Origin: Oligoflexales bacterium
GTDB taxonomy: Bacteria; Bdellovibrionota_B; Oligoflexia; Oligoflexales; RGVZ01
Direction: 5' to 3'
DNA: 64,000 nucleotides
Assembly: GCA_947494335.1 (NCBI GenBank)
Contig: CANLUT010000005.1
Location: forward strand, 213,828-277,827
This document shows positions 1 through 8,081 of this stretch, piece after piece. A program made the position numbers and the translations under genes. Every line of letters begins with the position of its first letter. Position 1 is the stretch's first letter. Below the pieces are notes generated by a model. That model was not told the DNA's origin. It saw nothing but the letters and a program-made list of their open reading frames with translations, and searched no databases.

Positions 1-504
1 CGGGCCGCCTTGATGATTGGCGATCCTTCGTTCAAGGTCTCGTTCCGTTCTTTGCAGCTCGTCACGTTGGCGTGCTAAATCCTCTGCTCTTCTGCGCAGA
101 GTTGGTAGTTCACTTGCCGCGTCATTTCGTTGGCGGTTTAATTGGTTTCGGTCGGATTCCAATCGGGAAATTTGATTTTCCACATCGATGATGCTTCGGT
201 CGATTCTTTGTAGATTGGTCCGCGCATCGTTTAGCGAGCGCTCAGCTCTTGACTCTCGAGACTCTGCATCGTTTAACTGTGACAAATAGTTTCGATGAAC
301 TGAGTCTTCTTGATCAAAGGTTCTCTTTGCTTGGTCGGACTGTGCGCGTTCCTGATTGTACCTGGCTTGAGCATTCGGAACATCGATGTCCTGGGAATAC
401 GACGTCGTGGTTGTCATGCTGGCAGAGGCAAGCATTCCCAAGGCCACGAATGACCTTAGGATTTTTTTTAGGACAAATCTTTTGGGTTGCCAATTTTGAT
501 TCAC
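1..504 (-). CDS. Exported coiled-coil protein, C-terminus beyond window
   Basis: Open from a GTG start at 504 to the left edge, 168 codons without a stop. An AGGAGG lies at 511-516 on the coding strand, six bases before the GTG, which fixes the start. Residues 1-36 read as a signal peptide: basic residues, then a hydrophobic stretch (SFVALGMLASASM), ending near a TSYSQ site. From about residue 40 the protein is rich in Q, R, E, D and N with regularly spaced Leu/Ile, typical of a long coiled coil; it is still coiled coil at the edge. Likely periplasmic or envelope-associated. No family is recognised, and the C-terminal domain that could identify it lies outside the window. Confidence 0.75.
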   Translation of the reverse strand, partial: MNQNWQPKRFVLKKILRSFVALGMLASASMTTTTSYSQDIDVPNAQARYNQERAQSDQAKRTFDQEDSVHRNYLSQLNDAESRESRAERSLNDARTNLQRIDRSIIDVENQISRLESDRNQLNRQRNDAASELPTLRRRAEDLARQRDELQRTERDLERRIANHQGGP

Positions 505-970
505 TTTTTGCCTCCTGCCCAGAGGGCCTGTCAAAAACGTTTGAGAGAGCCTGCACGTTGTCAGCGATTGGCGCATGACTTTTGATTGTCATCTCTATTG
601 CAATACCAATGCCATGCTTTCTGATAGTCAAAATTAGCCGGAAGAAGACTGAATAAGTTCAGAAGGCCGAAATTTTCGTCTAAATTGATGCATAATGGCG
701 CGGTGCAGCGACAAAATAATACCGAGGTGGTTTCATTTTTATACCAGCGGATGTCTAACGGGTGTCATGGACTATTTAGGATATTTTTAGTAGATAAGGG
801 AAGTCGTCCGTCTCCAATCTGATTCAATCCTTTGCCGCTTTGTTTCATGTAGCGCTTTTCAAAGTCGCTAACACTTGGCGCAAGTTGGCTCTCAGATGTG
901 TTTACCTATAAATAAAAATAAAAATATTGATTCTAATAAAGTATAAACATCTGAGAGGGAAGAAATCAGG
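505..970. other. Gene-poor region with a long inverted repeat
   Basis: This stretch upstream of the coiled-coil gene has no open frame with a ribosome binding site and protein-like composition. A frame on the minus strand at 314-631 runs through it but is out of phase with the real gene and has no plausible start signal. The only structure seen is the inverted repeat at 889-957, listed separately. Confidence 0.5.
889..957. repeat. Inverted repeat around an AT-rich core
   Basis: CTCTCAGATG at 889-898 is matched by its exact reverse complement CATCTGAGAG at 948-957, and the pairing continues imperfectly inward through GTTTAC/GTATAAAC. The core of about 35 bases is almost entirely A and T. There is no T-run directly after either arm, so it is not a typical intrinsic terminator. 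It could be an operator, a recombination remnant or the end of a lost element. Confidence 0.5.
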
Positions 971-1117
971 TCACATCACTTGTGGACCAAAACTACGCTG
1001 GATTCCAACAACTTTACCGATGATCTCAAAAGATGATTGGCAGAGAGGCAGCCCTCTAGGCTGATCTTTTGCCCCCTCAGCATAAACGAGCCGTGAGCTC
1101 TGTTTATCCAAGCGTAG
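971..1117 (-). pseudogene. C-terminal remnant of a LexA/UmuD-like S24 peptidase
   Basis: Reading the minus strand from 1117 to the TGA at 971-973 gives 48 residues beginning LRLDKQSSRLVYAEG, containing CQSSFEIIGKVVGIQRSF and ending PQVM. This resembles the end of S24 (LexA/UmuD) proteins: the xKRLxKxxxxxxLxxEN strand carrying the catalytic Lys, then the final FxIxGxVVGxxR strand. The frame is closed by TAA at 1118-1120 immediately upstream, there is no start codon or ribosome binding site, and the Ser-containing half is absent. I read it as a decayed fragment. A different frame at 976-1242 is open for 88 codons but does not look like any protein and is probably fortuitous. Confidence 0.45.
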
Positions 1118-1630
1118 TTATCCTGTGGTTGCGCTTGGCAAATGGACCAAAGGCTCTTTGCATGGCCCCTATCGCCAGGACATTTCGTTGTAATTGTATT
1201 TGCGTTAGTGGCTAGTTTGATCGACGTTGTAGTATTAGCCAACGCCAGTCATTATACATTGCTAAGAATGCTGGCAATTTACGAGCGGCATCGTAGCTTC
1301 CGCGCAGAACAGTAGGTGTGGATCATTAAGTGTGCGCCTGCGGCGCAAGAATGTAGGACGTATAAATTCCGGTGCTCGAGATGCTGATTGGTAAGGTGCA
1401 TCTCGGTGCCTGTCTGGAAACAACAAGAGCTAATTTTTTGAGCAGAAATGGAGTGACACAGGTAGATATCTTAGGTTAGTCGACGTGGCCAGATAGGGCG
1501 GGCTGACAAATAGTCTGAGACCTGAGAAGATAAGCCAGCGCTTTTATTTATTGTTTTACTTAGGCCCCATCGGCCTTTTGATTTTCTTCAAGGGATCAAA
1601 GGGTTTGTTAACTATTGAGAAGGTCCAGCG
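1118..1630. other. Intergenic region without a recognisable gene
   Basis: About 510 bases between the S24 remnant and the FAD oxidase. No frame has both a ribosome binding site and a plausible protein. A small GC hairpin, TGCGCC-TGC-GGCGCA, lies at 1333-1347 but has no T-run. This may be further decayed sequence of the S24 locus. Confidence 0.4.
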
Positions 1631-3115
1631 ATGAAACTGAAAAACATATTCATGGCTATTTTGTTCCCACTCTTGGGATGTACCCATACACAAACCGCAA
1701 AAACAGTGTTCAAAGAAAATCAGACCGATACAAAAGGCGTGGTACTGAACGACATTCACTCTCAGCTAAACGAAACAAATCATCAGGCTCTGCTTGCGCC
1801 AAAATCTGTTGAGGAAATACAGGCAGCTGTTCGAGAGGCAAAACGTAGTGGAAAATACATCAGCATTAGTGGCGGAAAGCACTCCATGGGCGGCCAACAA
1901 TTTGGAACTGGCACAGTCAACCTGAGTATGTCTGATTTCAATCAGGTCATCGGCCTTGATACAGACAAAGGAATTGTTGAGGTGGAGTCAGGTATTCAGT
2001 GGCCGGAGCTGGTGGCCTGGCTTTCCAAAAATCAAGCAAGCGCGAAAAAGCAGTGGGGTATCCGACAAAAGCAGACTGGAGCTGATCGATTAAGCATTGG
2101 CGGTGCACTCTCATCTAATATCCATGGCCGTGGCTTAAAAATGCGACCAATGGTTGATGACGTTGAGTCCTTCACTCTTGTCGATGCCGATGGGAATCTC
2201 AAAACCTGCAGTCGAACCGAAAACAGAAAGCTATTTCAGTTAGTGATCGGTGGATATGGGCTGTTCGGCGTCATCGGAACAGTCAAAGTGCGACTTTCTC
2301 GTGTAAAAGTTCTGGAACGTGTTGTAGAGCTCATCGAAGTTAAAGACTTCATTCCTCTTGCTTCAGCTCGAATCCGTGATGGTTTTCTGTATGGAGATTT
2401 TCAGTTTGCGATTGACCCTAAGTCCGATGATTTTATGAGGCGCGGAATTTATTCTCTCTACAAGCGAGTGAATAGACCTCTCAGTATCGCGCGTGAGCAA
2501 AAAGAAATGAAGGGTGATGATTGGTATCGTTTGCTAGCCCTAGCACACACCGACAAGTCGCGCGCCTTTGACATCTATTCCAAGTTTTATCTAACTACCA
2601 ACGGACAGCTCTATCGTAGCGATACCCACCAAATGGGTGTTTATCTCGATGACTATCATCGCAAGTTTGACCCGGATGGAAACGCCTCCGAAATGATCAG
2701 CGAAATCTATGTCCCACGAGCAAAGCTAAGGGCCCTCTTCGATCAGCTGCGAGAGGATTTCAGAAAGAACGGTACAAATGTGGTGTATGGTACCGTAAGA
2801 CTTATCGAAAAAGACGATGAGAGTTTTCTTGCTTGGGCTAGACAGAATTACGCTGCCACAGTTTTTAACTTTCATGTGGATCATTCCCCGGAAGGAATTG
2901 AAAAGGCTAAAAAAGAATTTCAGCTCATCATTGATCGCGCACTTGAACTTGGTGGCAGTTATTATCTGACTTATCATCGATGGGCACGAAAGGATCAAGT
3001 TCTGAAAGCGTATCCCCAGATGCCAGAATTTCTTCGCCTCAAAAGGACGTATGATCCTGCTGAGCGATTTCAGAGCGATTGGTACCGGCACTATCGCGAC
3101 ATGTTTGCTAATTAG
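1631..3115 (+). CDS. FAD-linked oxidase, lipidated
   Basis: 494 residues. The first 17 form a lipoprotein signal (basic MKLK, hydrophobic run, lipobox LLGC with Cys17), so the enzyme is predicted to be membrane-anchored outside the cytoplasm. Residues about 55-220 match the FAD_binding_4 (PCMH-type) domain: ISISGGKHSMGG is the FAD-binding loop and DRLSIGGALSSNIHGRG the second FAD contact region. The C-terminus (KRTYDPAERFQSDW) is the conserved end of aldonolactone oxidase-like and related FAD enzymes. The substrate cannot be told from sequence; sugar lactones or alcohols are usual in the family. The ATG is preceded by an AGAAGG-like site. It is a single gene with gaps on both sides. A lipid anchor on such an oxidase is unusual. 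Confidence 0.85.
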   Translation: MKLKNIFMAILFPLLGCTHTQTAKTVFKENQTDTKGVVLNDIHSQLNETNHQALLAPKSVEEIQAAVREAKRSGKYISISGGKHSMGGQQFGTGTVNLSMSDFNQVIGLDTDKGIVEVESGIQWPELVAWLSKNQASAKKQWGIRQKQTGADRLSIGGALSSNIHGRGLKMRPMVDDVESFTLVDADGNLKTCSRTENRKLFQLVIGGYGLFGVIGTVKVRLSRVKVLERVVELIEVKDFIPLASARIRDGFLYGDFQFAIDPKSDDFMRRGIYSLYKRVNRPLSIAREQKEMKGDDWYRLLALAHTDKSRAFDIYSKFYLTTNGQLYRSDTHQMGVYLDDYHRKFDPDGNASEMISEIYVPRAKLRALFDQLREDFRKNGTNVVYGTVRLIEKDDESFLAWARQNYAATVFNFHVDHSPEGIEKAKKEFQLIIDRALELGGSYYLTYHRWARKDQVLKAYPQMPEFLRLKRTYDPAERFQSDWYRHYRDMFAN

Positions 3116-3220
3116 TTGGGGTAGTCGGGATACATATCTGATTGGCTATTGATTGATCTTCGCCAGCAATAAGCAATCAATTAAGTGTCTCTGAATTTAA
3201 CATTCTTTCGGCTTAAATGC

Positions 3221-3751
3221 TTAGTGACACGAGTCATAGTCAAGTATGCCGTCGCCCCTCGCCGAAATATTTGCCCAGCCGGTGACACCTCTTTTTGTTT
3301 TTATACGGAGCCAGCTTTCCGTTGCTGCTTGTTTGAGGTTATCGTCACAGATATCTCCTCCCGAAGTGCATTCAGTAGCGCGGACCTTTTTACCATCCCA
3401 AATCGATACGTTGCCTTCAGCCATGTAAGTTAAAACCTTCAGTTTCTTTCCATTGACCTTTGTGGAGCCAAACTTCAATATCTTGATGAAGAACTCAACG
3501 CTGTCTAAAACTTCGCCTTTTTTTATAACGCCAACATTTTTAAACCCTCTACCTGGACCTTCCGCAAGATTAATATCGGCAAGTACCTTTTGTGATTTCA
3601 ACAGCCCGCAGCATTCCCCTTCACAGCCCTCGGCAAGTATGGGGAGCCTAGGCAGTGACTTAAGGGTAAAAATATCGACCACAGGAATTTTTTCACCAGC
3701 TAAACATTTAGATGAAACAACCATGAACAAAACAAAAAGGACATTTTTCAT
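3221..3751 (-). CDS. Exported protein with SH3-like C-terminus
   Basis: 176 residues from an ATG at 3751 preceded by GGAGG four to five bases upstream; the longer frame from a TTG at 3775 has no ribosome binding site and would spoil the signal peptide. Residues 1-19 (MKNVLFVLFMVVSSKCLAG) are a signal peptide. The mature protein has several Cys (CEGECC near residue 40, others near the end) that could form disulfides. The segment ESWLRIKTKRGVTGWAN resembles the last strands of bacterial SH3 domains, which often bind cell wall. Convergent with the FAD oxidase; ATTGATTG/CAATCAAT at 3148-3181 between them is a weak hairpin. Function unknown. Confidence 0.7.
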   Translation of the reverse strand: MKNVLFVLFMVVSSKCLAGEKIPVVDIFTLKSLPRLPILAEGCEGECCGLLKSQKVLADINLAEGPGRGFKNVGVIKKGEVLDSVEFFIKILKFGSTKVNGKKLKVLTYMAEGNVSIWDGKKVRATECTSGGDICDDNLKQAATESWLRIKTKRGVTGWANISARGDGILDYDSCH

Positions 3752-4281
3752 AAGGCCTCCGAGATCTCGCCTCAATAAAACTTTGATAATATATTTTCGA
3801 ATATCTTAGTTGCGCTTGATTGCGGATCAGATGTCAGTTTAGGCGGCGATGACTCAAAATTCACCTTAAAATCGATTCTACACCTTAACTTAGTCTGAGG
3901 TCGGTTGGAACAGTGTCAGAAATTTTTAAAAATTCGATATACGCCCACGCTGGCGCAAAAATCGTATCAGCTAGTAAATCGGCAGGTTATCTGTGCCACC
4001 GGTTTCCCCGGGGTCAGCCGGCGAAACGCCGAATACTGCCGAACAGAATAATACTACCAACGTCTTTCTTTTCTTGTCTGAAGTTGGCGGGACAGGCATC
4101 CTCCGGCGTCGGCATACGGATATCTGACCGCCGCTCAACGGCGCGTATTTGAAACCTGGTTCAAGATTAAGGAGTGGTTTTAACCGAGATATCGTTTGAA
4201 GACGTTCAGGAGGATATGATGATGCAATTTTTCACTGGAAAAAAGTTGTCGGTAGGGTCTCTGAATTCTGTGGAGGCTCTT
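3752..4281. other. Intergenic region between divergent small genes
   Basis: 530 bases containing the promoters of the two divergent exported-protein genes. An open frame at 3913-4152 on the plus strand encodes no recognisable protein and lacks a ribosome binding site. AT-rich sequence at about 3780-3810 probably includes the minus-strand promoter, but no clear -35/-10 pair could be assigned. Confidence 0.4.
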
Positions 4282-4920
4282 GTGAAGAATGTAGTTGGAA
4301 TATTTTTGATGTTTGTGATCTTTGCGTCATGCGACAATCCGAAGACGTCAAAAATTGAACCAGAGGCGGCGCCTAAACAGCCAGAGAGCGGAGCTGCGGA
4401 CTCTGAAAATCCAGATTCTAGAGAACTCAAAATCTGCAGTTCACTTGATGACGTTCAAAATCACATAAATTCAAATGAGAATGAGCCAGAAGCCTTTTGC
4501 TTTCACAAGGTTGAGGACTCAACTCGCAATTTGGAGACCGGTCGCGCCATCAGGGCGGAAGAGCAATTTTCACCGGGTGTAGAACTAGCATTCCTCAATA
4601 AGCAGAGAGGCTTTGTTGAAACCAAAGACGCTTGTAAATCGATTGATGGTGATAAGTGGTCTCCGCCTGAGAGCGCAAGCGATATCGCGTCACCTAGAGC
4701 AGCGTCGGCCTCCCATTCATTTGAGGCGATGGTCAGTTATTTAGGCGGTCATTCATGGGAAATTAGAACTGACGGTCATCATCGCTGGTGGTTTTGGTCC
4801 GGATCATATGCTCTTCCATTGGAACGTTCCTGCGCGATGGTCGCTAATTTAATATCTCAGGTCACGTTCAGCGAAGCATCCTATGGCCGCAGTAGCGTTG
4901 TTTGTTTGAAGCGCAAGTGA
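4282..4920 (+). CDS. Lipoprotein of unknown function
   Basis: 212 residues. I place the start at the GTG at 4282: a GGAGG at 4272-4276 sits five bases upstream, and the product then begins with a compact lipoprotein signal (VKNVVGIFLMFVIFASC, Cys at residue 17). Longer alternatives are ATGs at 4219/4222 after AGGAGG at 4208-4213, giving an unusually long n-region of 20 or more residues. After the Cys comes a Pro/Glu/Ser-rich linker, then a globular part with four or more Cys and a Trp-rich motif (HHRWWFWSGSYAL). No family recognised. Confidence 0.7.
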   Translation: MKNVVGIFLMFVIFASCDNPKTSKIEPEAAPKQPESGAADSENPDSRELKICSSLDDVQNHINSNENEPEAFCFHKVEDSTRNLETGRAIRAEEQFSPGVELAFLNKQRGFVETKDACKSIDGDKWSPPESASDIASPRAASASHSFEAMVSYLGGHSWEIRTDGHHRWWFWSGSYALPLERSCAMVANLISQVTFSEASYGRSSVVCLKRK

Positions 4921-5064
4921 CCAAATTAGTCAGATTTTAAAGTATTCGTAATATTTTTGGACTCCAGATTTTATTTAAAATTACTTCAATCAAAAGCGGT
5001 TTTCATGGTGCATTGGTACAGGAAAAAATAAGGTTTGCAGTTAATTGGTATTAACGGATTATAA

Positions 5065-5108
5065 AAAATGCTGCATGCGGACCTGAACCGGGCCACATGC
5101 AGCATTTT
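5065..5108. terminator. Bidirectional intrinsic terminator
   Basis: A perfect 13-bp stem, AAAATGCTGCATG at 5065-5077 and CATGCAGCATTTT at 5096-5108. On the minus strand it is followed by a run of six T, so it closes the cheA-cheW operon; on the plus strand TTTTATTT follows, so it can also end the lipoprotein transcript from 4282. Confidence 0.85.
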
Positions 5109-5199
5109 ATTTAAGAACGCTCGTTCTAGTTATCCAAAATTCGCTTATTCTCAGCAAGATTTTCTGTAGTAGGGGAGCGAGTGGCCCCTAAATTTATTC

Positions 5200-5775
5200 T
5201 TAACCCACTTTTTGTGTGCCAGGTGTCGAGCTGTGGCTTTTGGCGGCTAAGATGATTTTTGAGACGCTTAAAATTCCGACTAAATGCTTGTCGCGTTTTG
5301 AGACGCCGGACATAAGATCTAGACCGGTTTCGGCAGCTGGTTGAGCTTGTTCATCTATATCTGCGGCGGTGACGGAAACGATCCCTGTTACGCCGTCAAC
5401 GATAATTGCAATTGGGCCAGCATTATCCCCTGAATCACAAACAAGAACTCTGGTGCCGGCTGTCCCCTGCTCGTGCAGGCCACCTAGCATTTTCTTTAGA
5501 TTGATAACTGGAATAATCTTCCCACGGAGGTTCATGACGCCCTCCGCGTAGGTTGGGCCGTTCGGAACAAAAGTTAGCTTTGGCACCATGAGAATCTCAA
5601 GAATTTTTTCTGAGTCCAGTAAATAGGCTAAAGCGCCAATTTTTAAATGCAGGAATCGATGCTGATTCGGTTGACCAACGACCTGATGCTCATCCAACGA
5701 ACGCGTGATGGCGAACAGACCTCGATATACATCCCCACCATCCTCGTTTTCTTGGCCCCATACATCTATTCCCAT
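5200..5775 (-). CDS. cheW: CheW-like chemosensory adaptor
   Basis: 191 residues. A CheW domain begins near residue 40 (FLHLKIGALAYLLDSEKILEIL) and includes the conserved NLRGKIIPVINLKKMLG strand pair and the VDGVTGIVSV segment. CheW couples receptors to the CheA kinase in the cytoplasm. About 35 extra residues precede the domain and 20 follow it. The ATG has GGAGG six bases upstream. It is the last gene of the STAS-cheA-cheW operon, 27 bases after cheA, and is followed by the terminator at 5065-5108. No receptor, cheR, cheB or cheY lies nearby, so the pathway's input and output are elsewhere. Confidence 0.92.
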   Translation of the reverse strand: MGIDVWGQENEDGGDVYRGLFAITRSLDEHQVVGQPNQHRFLHLKIGALAYLLDSEKILEILMVPKLTFVPNGPTYAEGVMNLRGKIIPVINLKKMLGGLHEQGTAGTRVLVCDSGDNAGPIAIIVDGVTGIVSVTAADIDEQAQPAAETGLDLMSGVSKRDKHLVGILSVSKIILAAKSHSSTPGTQKVG

Positions 5776-5802
5776 GTACGTCCTCCGTGATCAGTTAAGC
5801 AC

Positions 5803-8055
5803 TCAGGCAGCACTAATCCTGTTTTTCTTGCTTTTATGAAAGTCTTCGAGTTCTGCTGTATCCATGACTAAAACAACCTCTCCGTCACCTAGAATGGCAC
5901 CGCCTGCAATGCAGGGGATGCCCTGCATAAGATCACCTAAGGGCTTGATAACCATTTCTTGTTGGCTGATCAGAGAGTCCACAACGACTCCATATCGACG
6001 CTCTGCGTTGCCGATGATAACTGCGTATTTTCGATCGGTACTGCGTGCTTGTTGTGATGTCGTAGGAGTTCCGTGAGAAGACTGCTTAGATGTTCCGTAC
6101 CATGAATCCGTACGTTTATGGTCTAGGCCAAGAATTGATTCCAGGTGGTAGATTGGAATGACCTTGTCCCGTAGTTTAAGGACTGAGGATTCACCAACAG
6201 TCTGAATATCACTTGGTTTGATGCGGATGCTTTCAATCACCGAGTTTAGCGGTATAGCCATCGTCTCTTCGCTCACCTCAACCATCAGGCTGTGGACAAT
6301 TGCCAGGGTTAACGGTAGGCGAATGGTTATAGTTGAGCCTTTTCCGACTGTAGAATCGATGTCAACCGTGCCCTTTAATTTAGAAATCTGCTTACGAACC
6401 ACATCCATCCCGACCCCTCGGCCGGAGACAGTTGTTACTGCTTCGGCTGTCGAGAATCCTGGTTCGAAGATCAAATTAAAAATCTCGTGGTCACTCAATA
6501 GAGTATCACTCTTAATAAGGCCTTTTTCGATACCTTTGCTGCGAATCCTTTTTGCGTCCATGCCTTTGCCGTCATCGGAAATCTGTATGACGATTTGGTT
6601 GCCTTCTTGCTTGGCTGATAAAATAACGGTTCCCATCTCGTCTTTTCTCGATGCTGCTCTAGAGTCGGGAGACTCGATACCGTGATCGCAGGCATTGCGA
6701 ATCAGATGCACCAACGGATCGGCGATCTGTTCGACAAGTGTTTTATCGAACTCGGTTTCTTCACCTTGAATGACGAGGTTGATGTTTTTTCCCAGTTGCC
6801 GTGCGAGGTCGCGAACGATGCGGGGATATTTATTGAATATGGTGCCCACTGGTACCATTCGCACCTTCATGATGATTTCCTGGATCTCGTTCATGTGACG
6901 GCCAAATTGCTGCAATGTCTCCGTCATGGAGCTCATATACTTTCCATGAGAGTTCTGCAGTCGCATGGATTCGGCAATGTTCTGAAACTTGGTGCGATCA
7001 ATCACGAGCTCGCCGACTAGGTTGACCAACGCGTCAAGCTTTTCAAGGTCGACGCGAATCGTTTCTGATGTCTCTGTTTTTTTCTTCGCTTGCGCAGCCT
7101 TGTCGTCGTTGACGTGGCTAGTGGTTTTTCTGACCGTTTCTTCGGCGTGCTCTATGTCATTACCTGGATTTGTTTTCTTATTCGCTCGCTCTTGTGTGGT
7201 TGTGATCTTGGAAGGTTTGCCTGCCGCCGCATCTTCCAGGAGTCTAATAATCGGGGCGGTCTTAATACCAGATGGTTCCTGATTGAATACCGCCTCTAGA
7301 AGCTTTTTTAAACTGTCGATCGCTCCCAAGATGATATCGATGGTATCTGATGTAGGAGTCAGTTTGTCTTTGCGAACGTTATCAAACAGGTTTTCGAGTC
7401 TGTGGGTGAGTCGTTCTATGGCACGAAATCCAAACATGCCGGACGCTCCTTTAAGTGTATGGGCGGCGCGGAATATCTCTTCGATCGTGTCTTTGCTTCC
7501 AGGGTTTTGCTCCAAACGCAAAATACATTCGTCAAGAGTTTGCATAATTTCGGCGGAGTTAGAGTGGAAATCTTTCATCATCTCGGGGTCGGAGGCAAAG
7601 TCGTTGGACTCCCACTCCTCAATTTCGGGTACATCTCGCGTATCTGAGGGAGGTTCGTTTGCTGGTGGCTGTATCGCAATTTTTGGTTCGCGTACAGGAG
7701 TCGGAGCGTCCATTTCGGCGAGGAGCCGCTGTGCGTCGTCGTTTGACATCGCAGGCTCGCTGCTTGATTGTGAGCTAAGGGCATCCATTTCAGCCATGAG
7801 ACGCGTAGCTTCTTCATCCGACATGGACTCATTTGCGGTATTAGTTTCGGTGTTCTCTAATTGGGGTTTTCCGGTCCAGTTGAGGACTAGATTCATCAGG
7901 TCCGAGGTTTCGATCAGTGCCTCGCGCAGGCGTGAGCGAGTCTCGTCCTGTAGAGCTCCCGTTAACCGAATTTCATCCAATGCAGCAATGACGATGGGTA
8001 GGCTCTCTCGGCGCAAACTATCAAGCGCTGCGCTGGTCAGAGCATTGTTATCCAT
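5803..8055 (-). CDS. cheA: CheA-type chemosensory histidine kinase
   Basis: 750 residues. Order: an N-terminal helical extension (1-60), a disordered linker with two copies of a 15-residue motif (78-92 and 103-117, consensus MSxxxAxRLxAEMDA), an Hpt domain at about 155-270 with the phospho-acceptor His199 in AAHTLKG, a dimerisation helix pair near 345-400, an HATPase domain (N-box RNACDHGIES, G-boxes DDGKGMD and GRGVGMDVV) at about 400-590, and a C-terminal CheW-like regulatory domain. All catalytic motifs look intact. No response-regulator docking P2 domain and no receiver is evident. It would phosphorylate a CheY-like partner not encoded here. Second gene of the operon, 27 bases from cheW and 26 from the STAS gene. 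Confidence 0.93.
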   Translation of the reverse strand: MDNNALTSAALDSLRRESLPIVIAALDEIRLTGALQDETRSRLREALIETSDLMNLVLNWTGKPQLENTETNTANESMSDEEATRLMAEMDALSSQSSSEPAMSNDDAQRLLAEMDAPTPVREPKIAIQPPANEPPSDTRDVPEIEEWESNDFASDPEMMKDFHSNSAEIMQTLDECILRLEQNPGSKDTIEEIFRAAHTLKGASGMFGFRAIERLTHRLENLFDNVRKDKLTPTSDTIDIILGAIDSLKKLLEAVFNQEPSGIKTAPIIRLLEDAAAGKPSKITTTQERANKKTNPGNDIEHAEETVRKTTSHVNDDKAAQAKKKTETSETIRVDLEKLDALVNLVGELVIDRTKFQNIAESMRLQNSHGKYMSSMTETLQQFGRHMNEIQEIIMKVRMVPVGTIFNKYPRIVRDLARQLGKNINLVIQGEETEFDKTLVEQIADPLVHLIRNACDHGIESPDSRAASRKDEMGTVILSAKQEGNQIVIQISDDGKGMDAKRIRSKGIEKGLIKSDTLLSDHEIFNLIFEPGFSTAEAVTTVSGRGVGMDVVRKQISKLKGTVDIDSTVGKGSTITIRLPLTLAIVHSLMVEVSEETMAIPLNSVIESIRIKPSDIQTVGESSVLKLRDKVIPIYHLESILGLDHKRTDSWYGTSKQSSHGTPTTSQQARSTDRKYAVIIGNAERRYGVVVDSLISQQEMVIKPLGDLMQGIPCIAGGAILGDGEVVLVMDTAELEDFHKSKKNRISAA

Positions 8056-8081
8056 GCGCCGCCCCCTTACGAAAACTGTGA

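Noticed and set aside
314..631. Open frame of 105 codons on the minus strand
   Set aside because: It is out of phase with the coiled-coil gene, which has a signal peptide and strong ribosome binding site, and its product has no recognisable features.
976..1242. Open frame of 88 codons over the S24 remnant
   Set aside because: The S24-like residues are in another frame; this one gives no family resemblance and lacks a ribosome binding site.
1333..1347. Small GC hairpin TGCGCC-TGC-GGCGCA as a terminator
   Set aside because: Only six base pairs and no T-run; no gene ends nearby.
3148..3181. ATTGATTG/CAATCAAT inverted repeat as a terminator
   Set aside because: Eight AT-rich pairs with an 18-base loop and no T-run; too weak to list as a terminator.
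3913..4152. Open frame of 79 codons between divergent genes
   Set aside because: No ribosome binding site, basic and Ser-rich composition without domain features; taken as chance.
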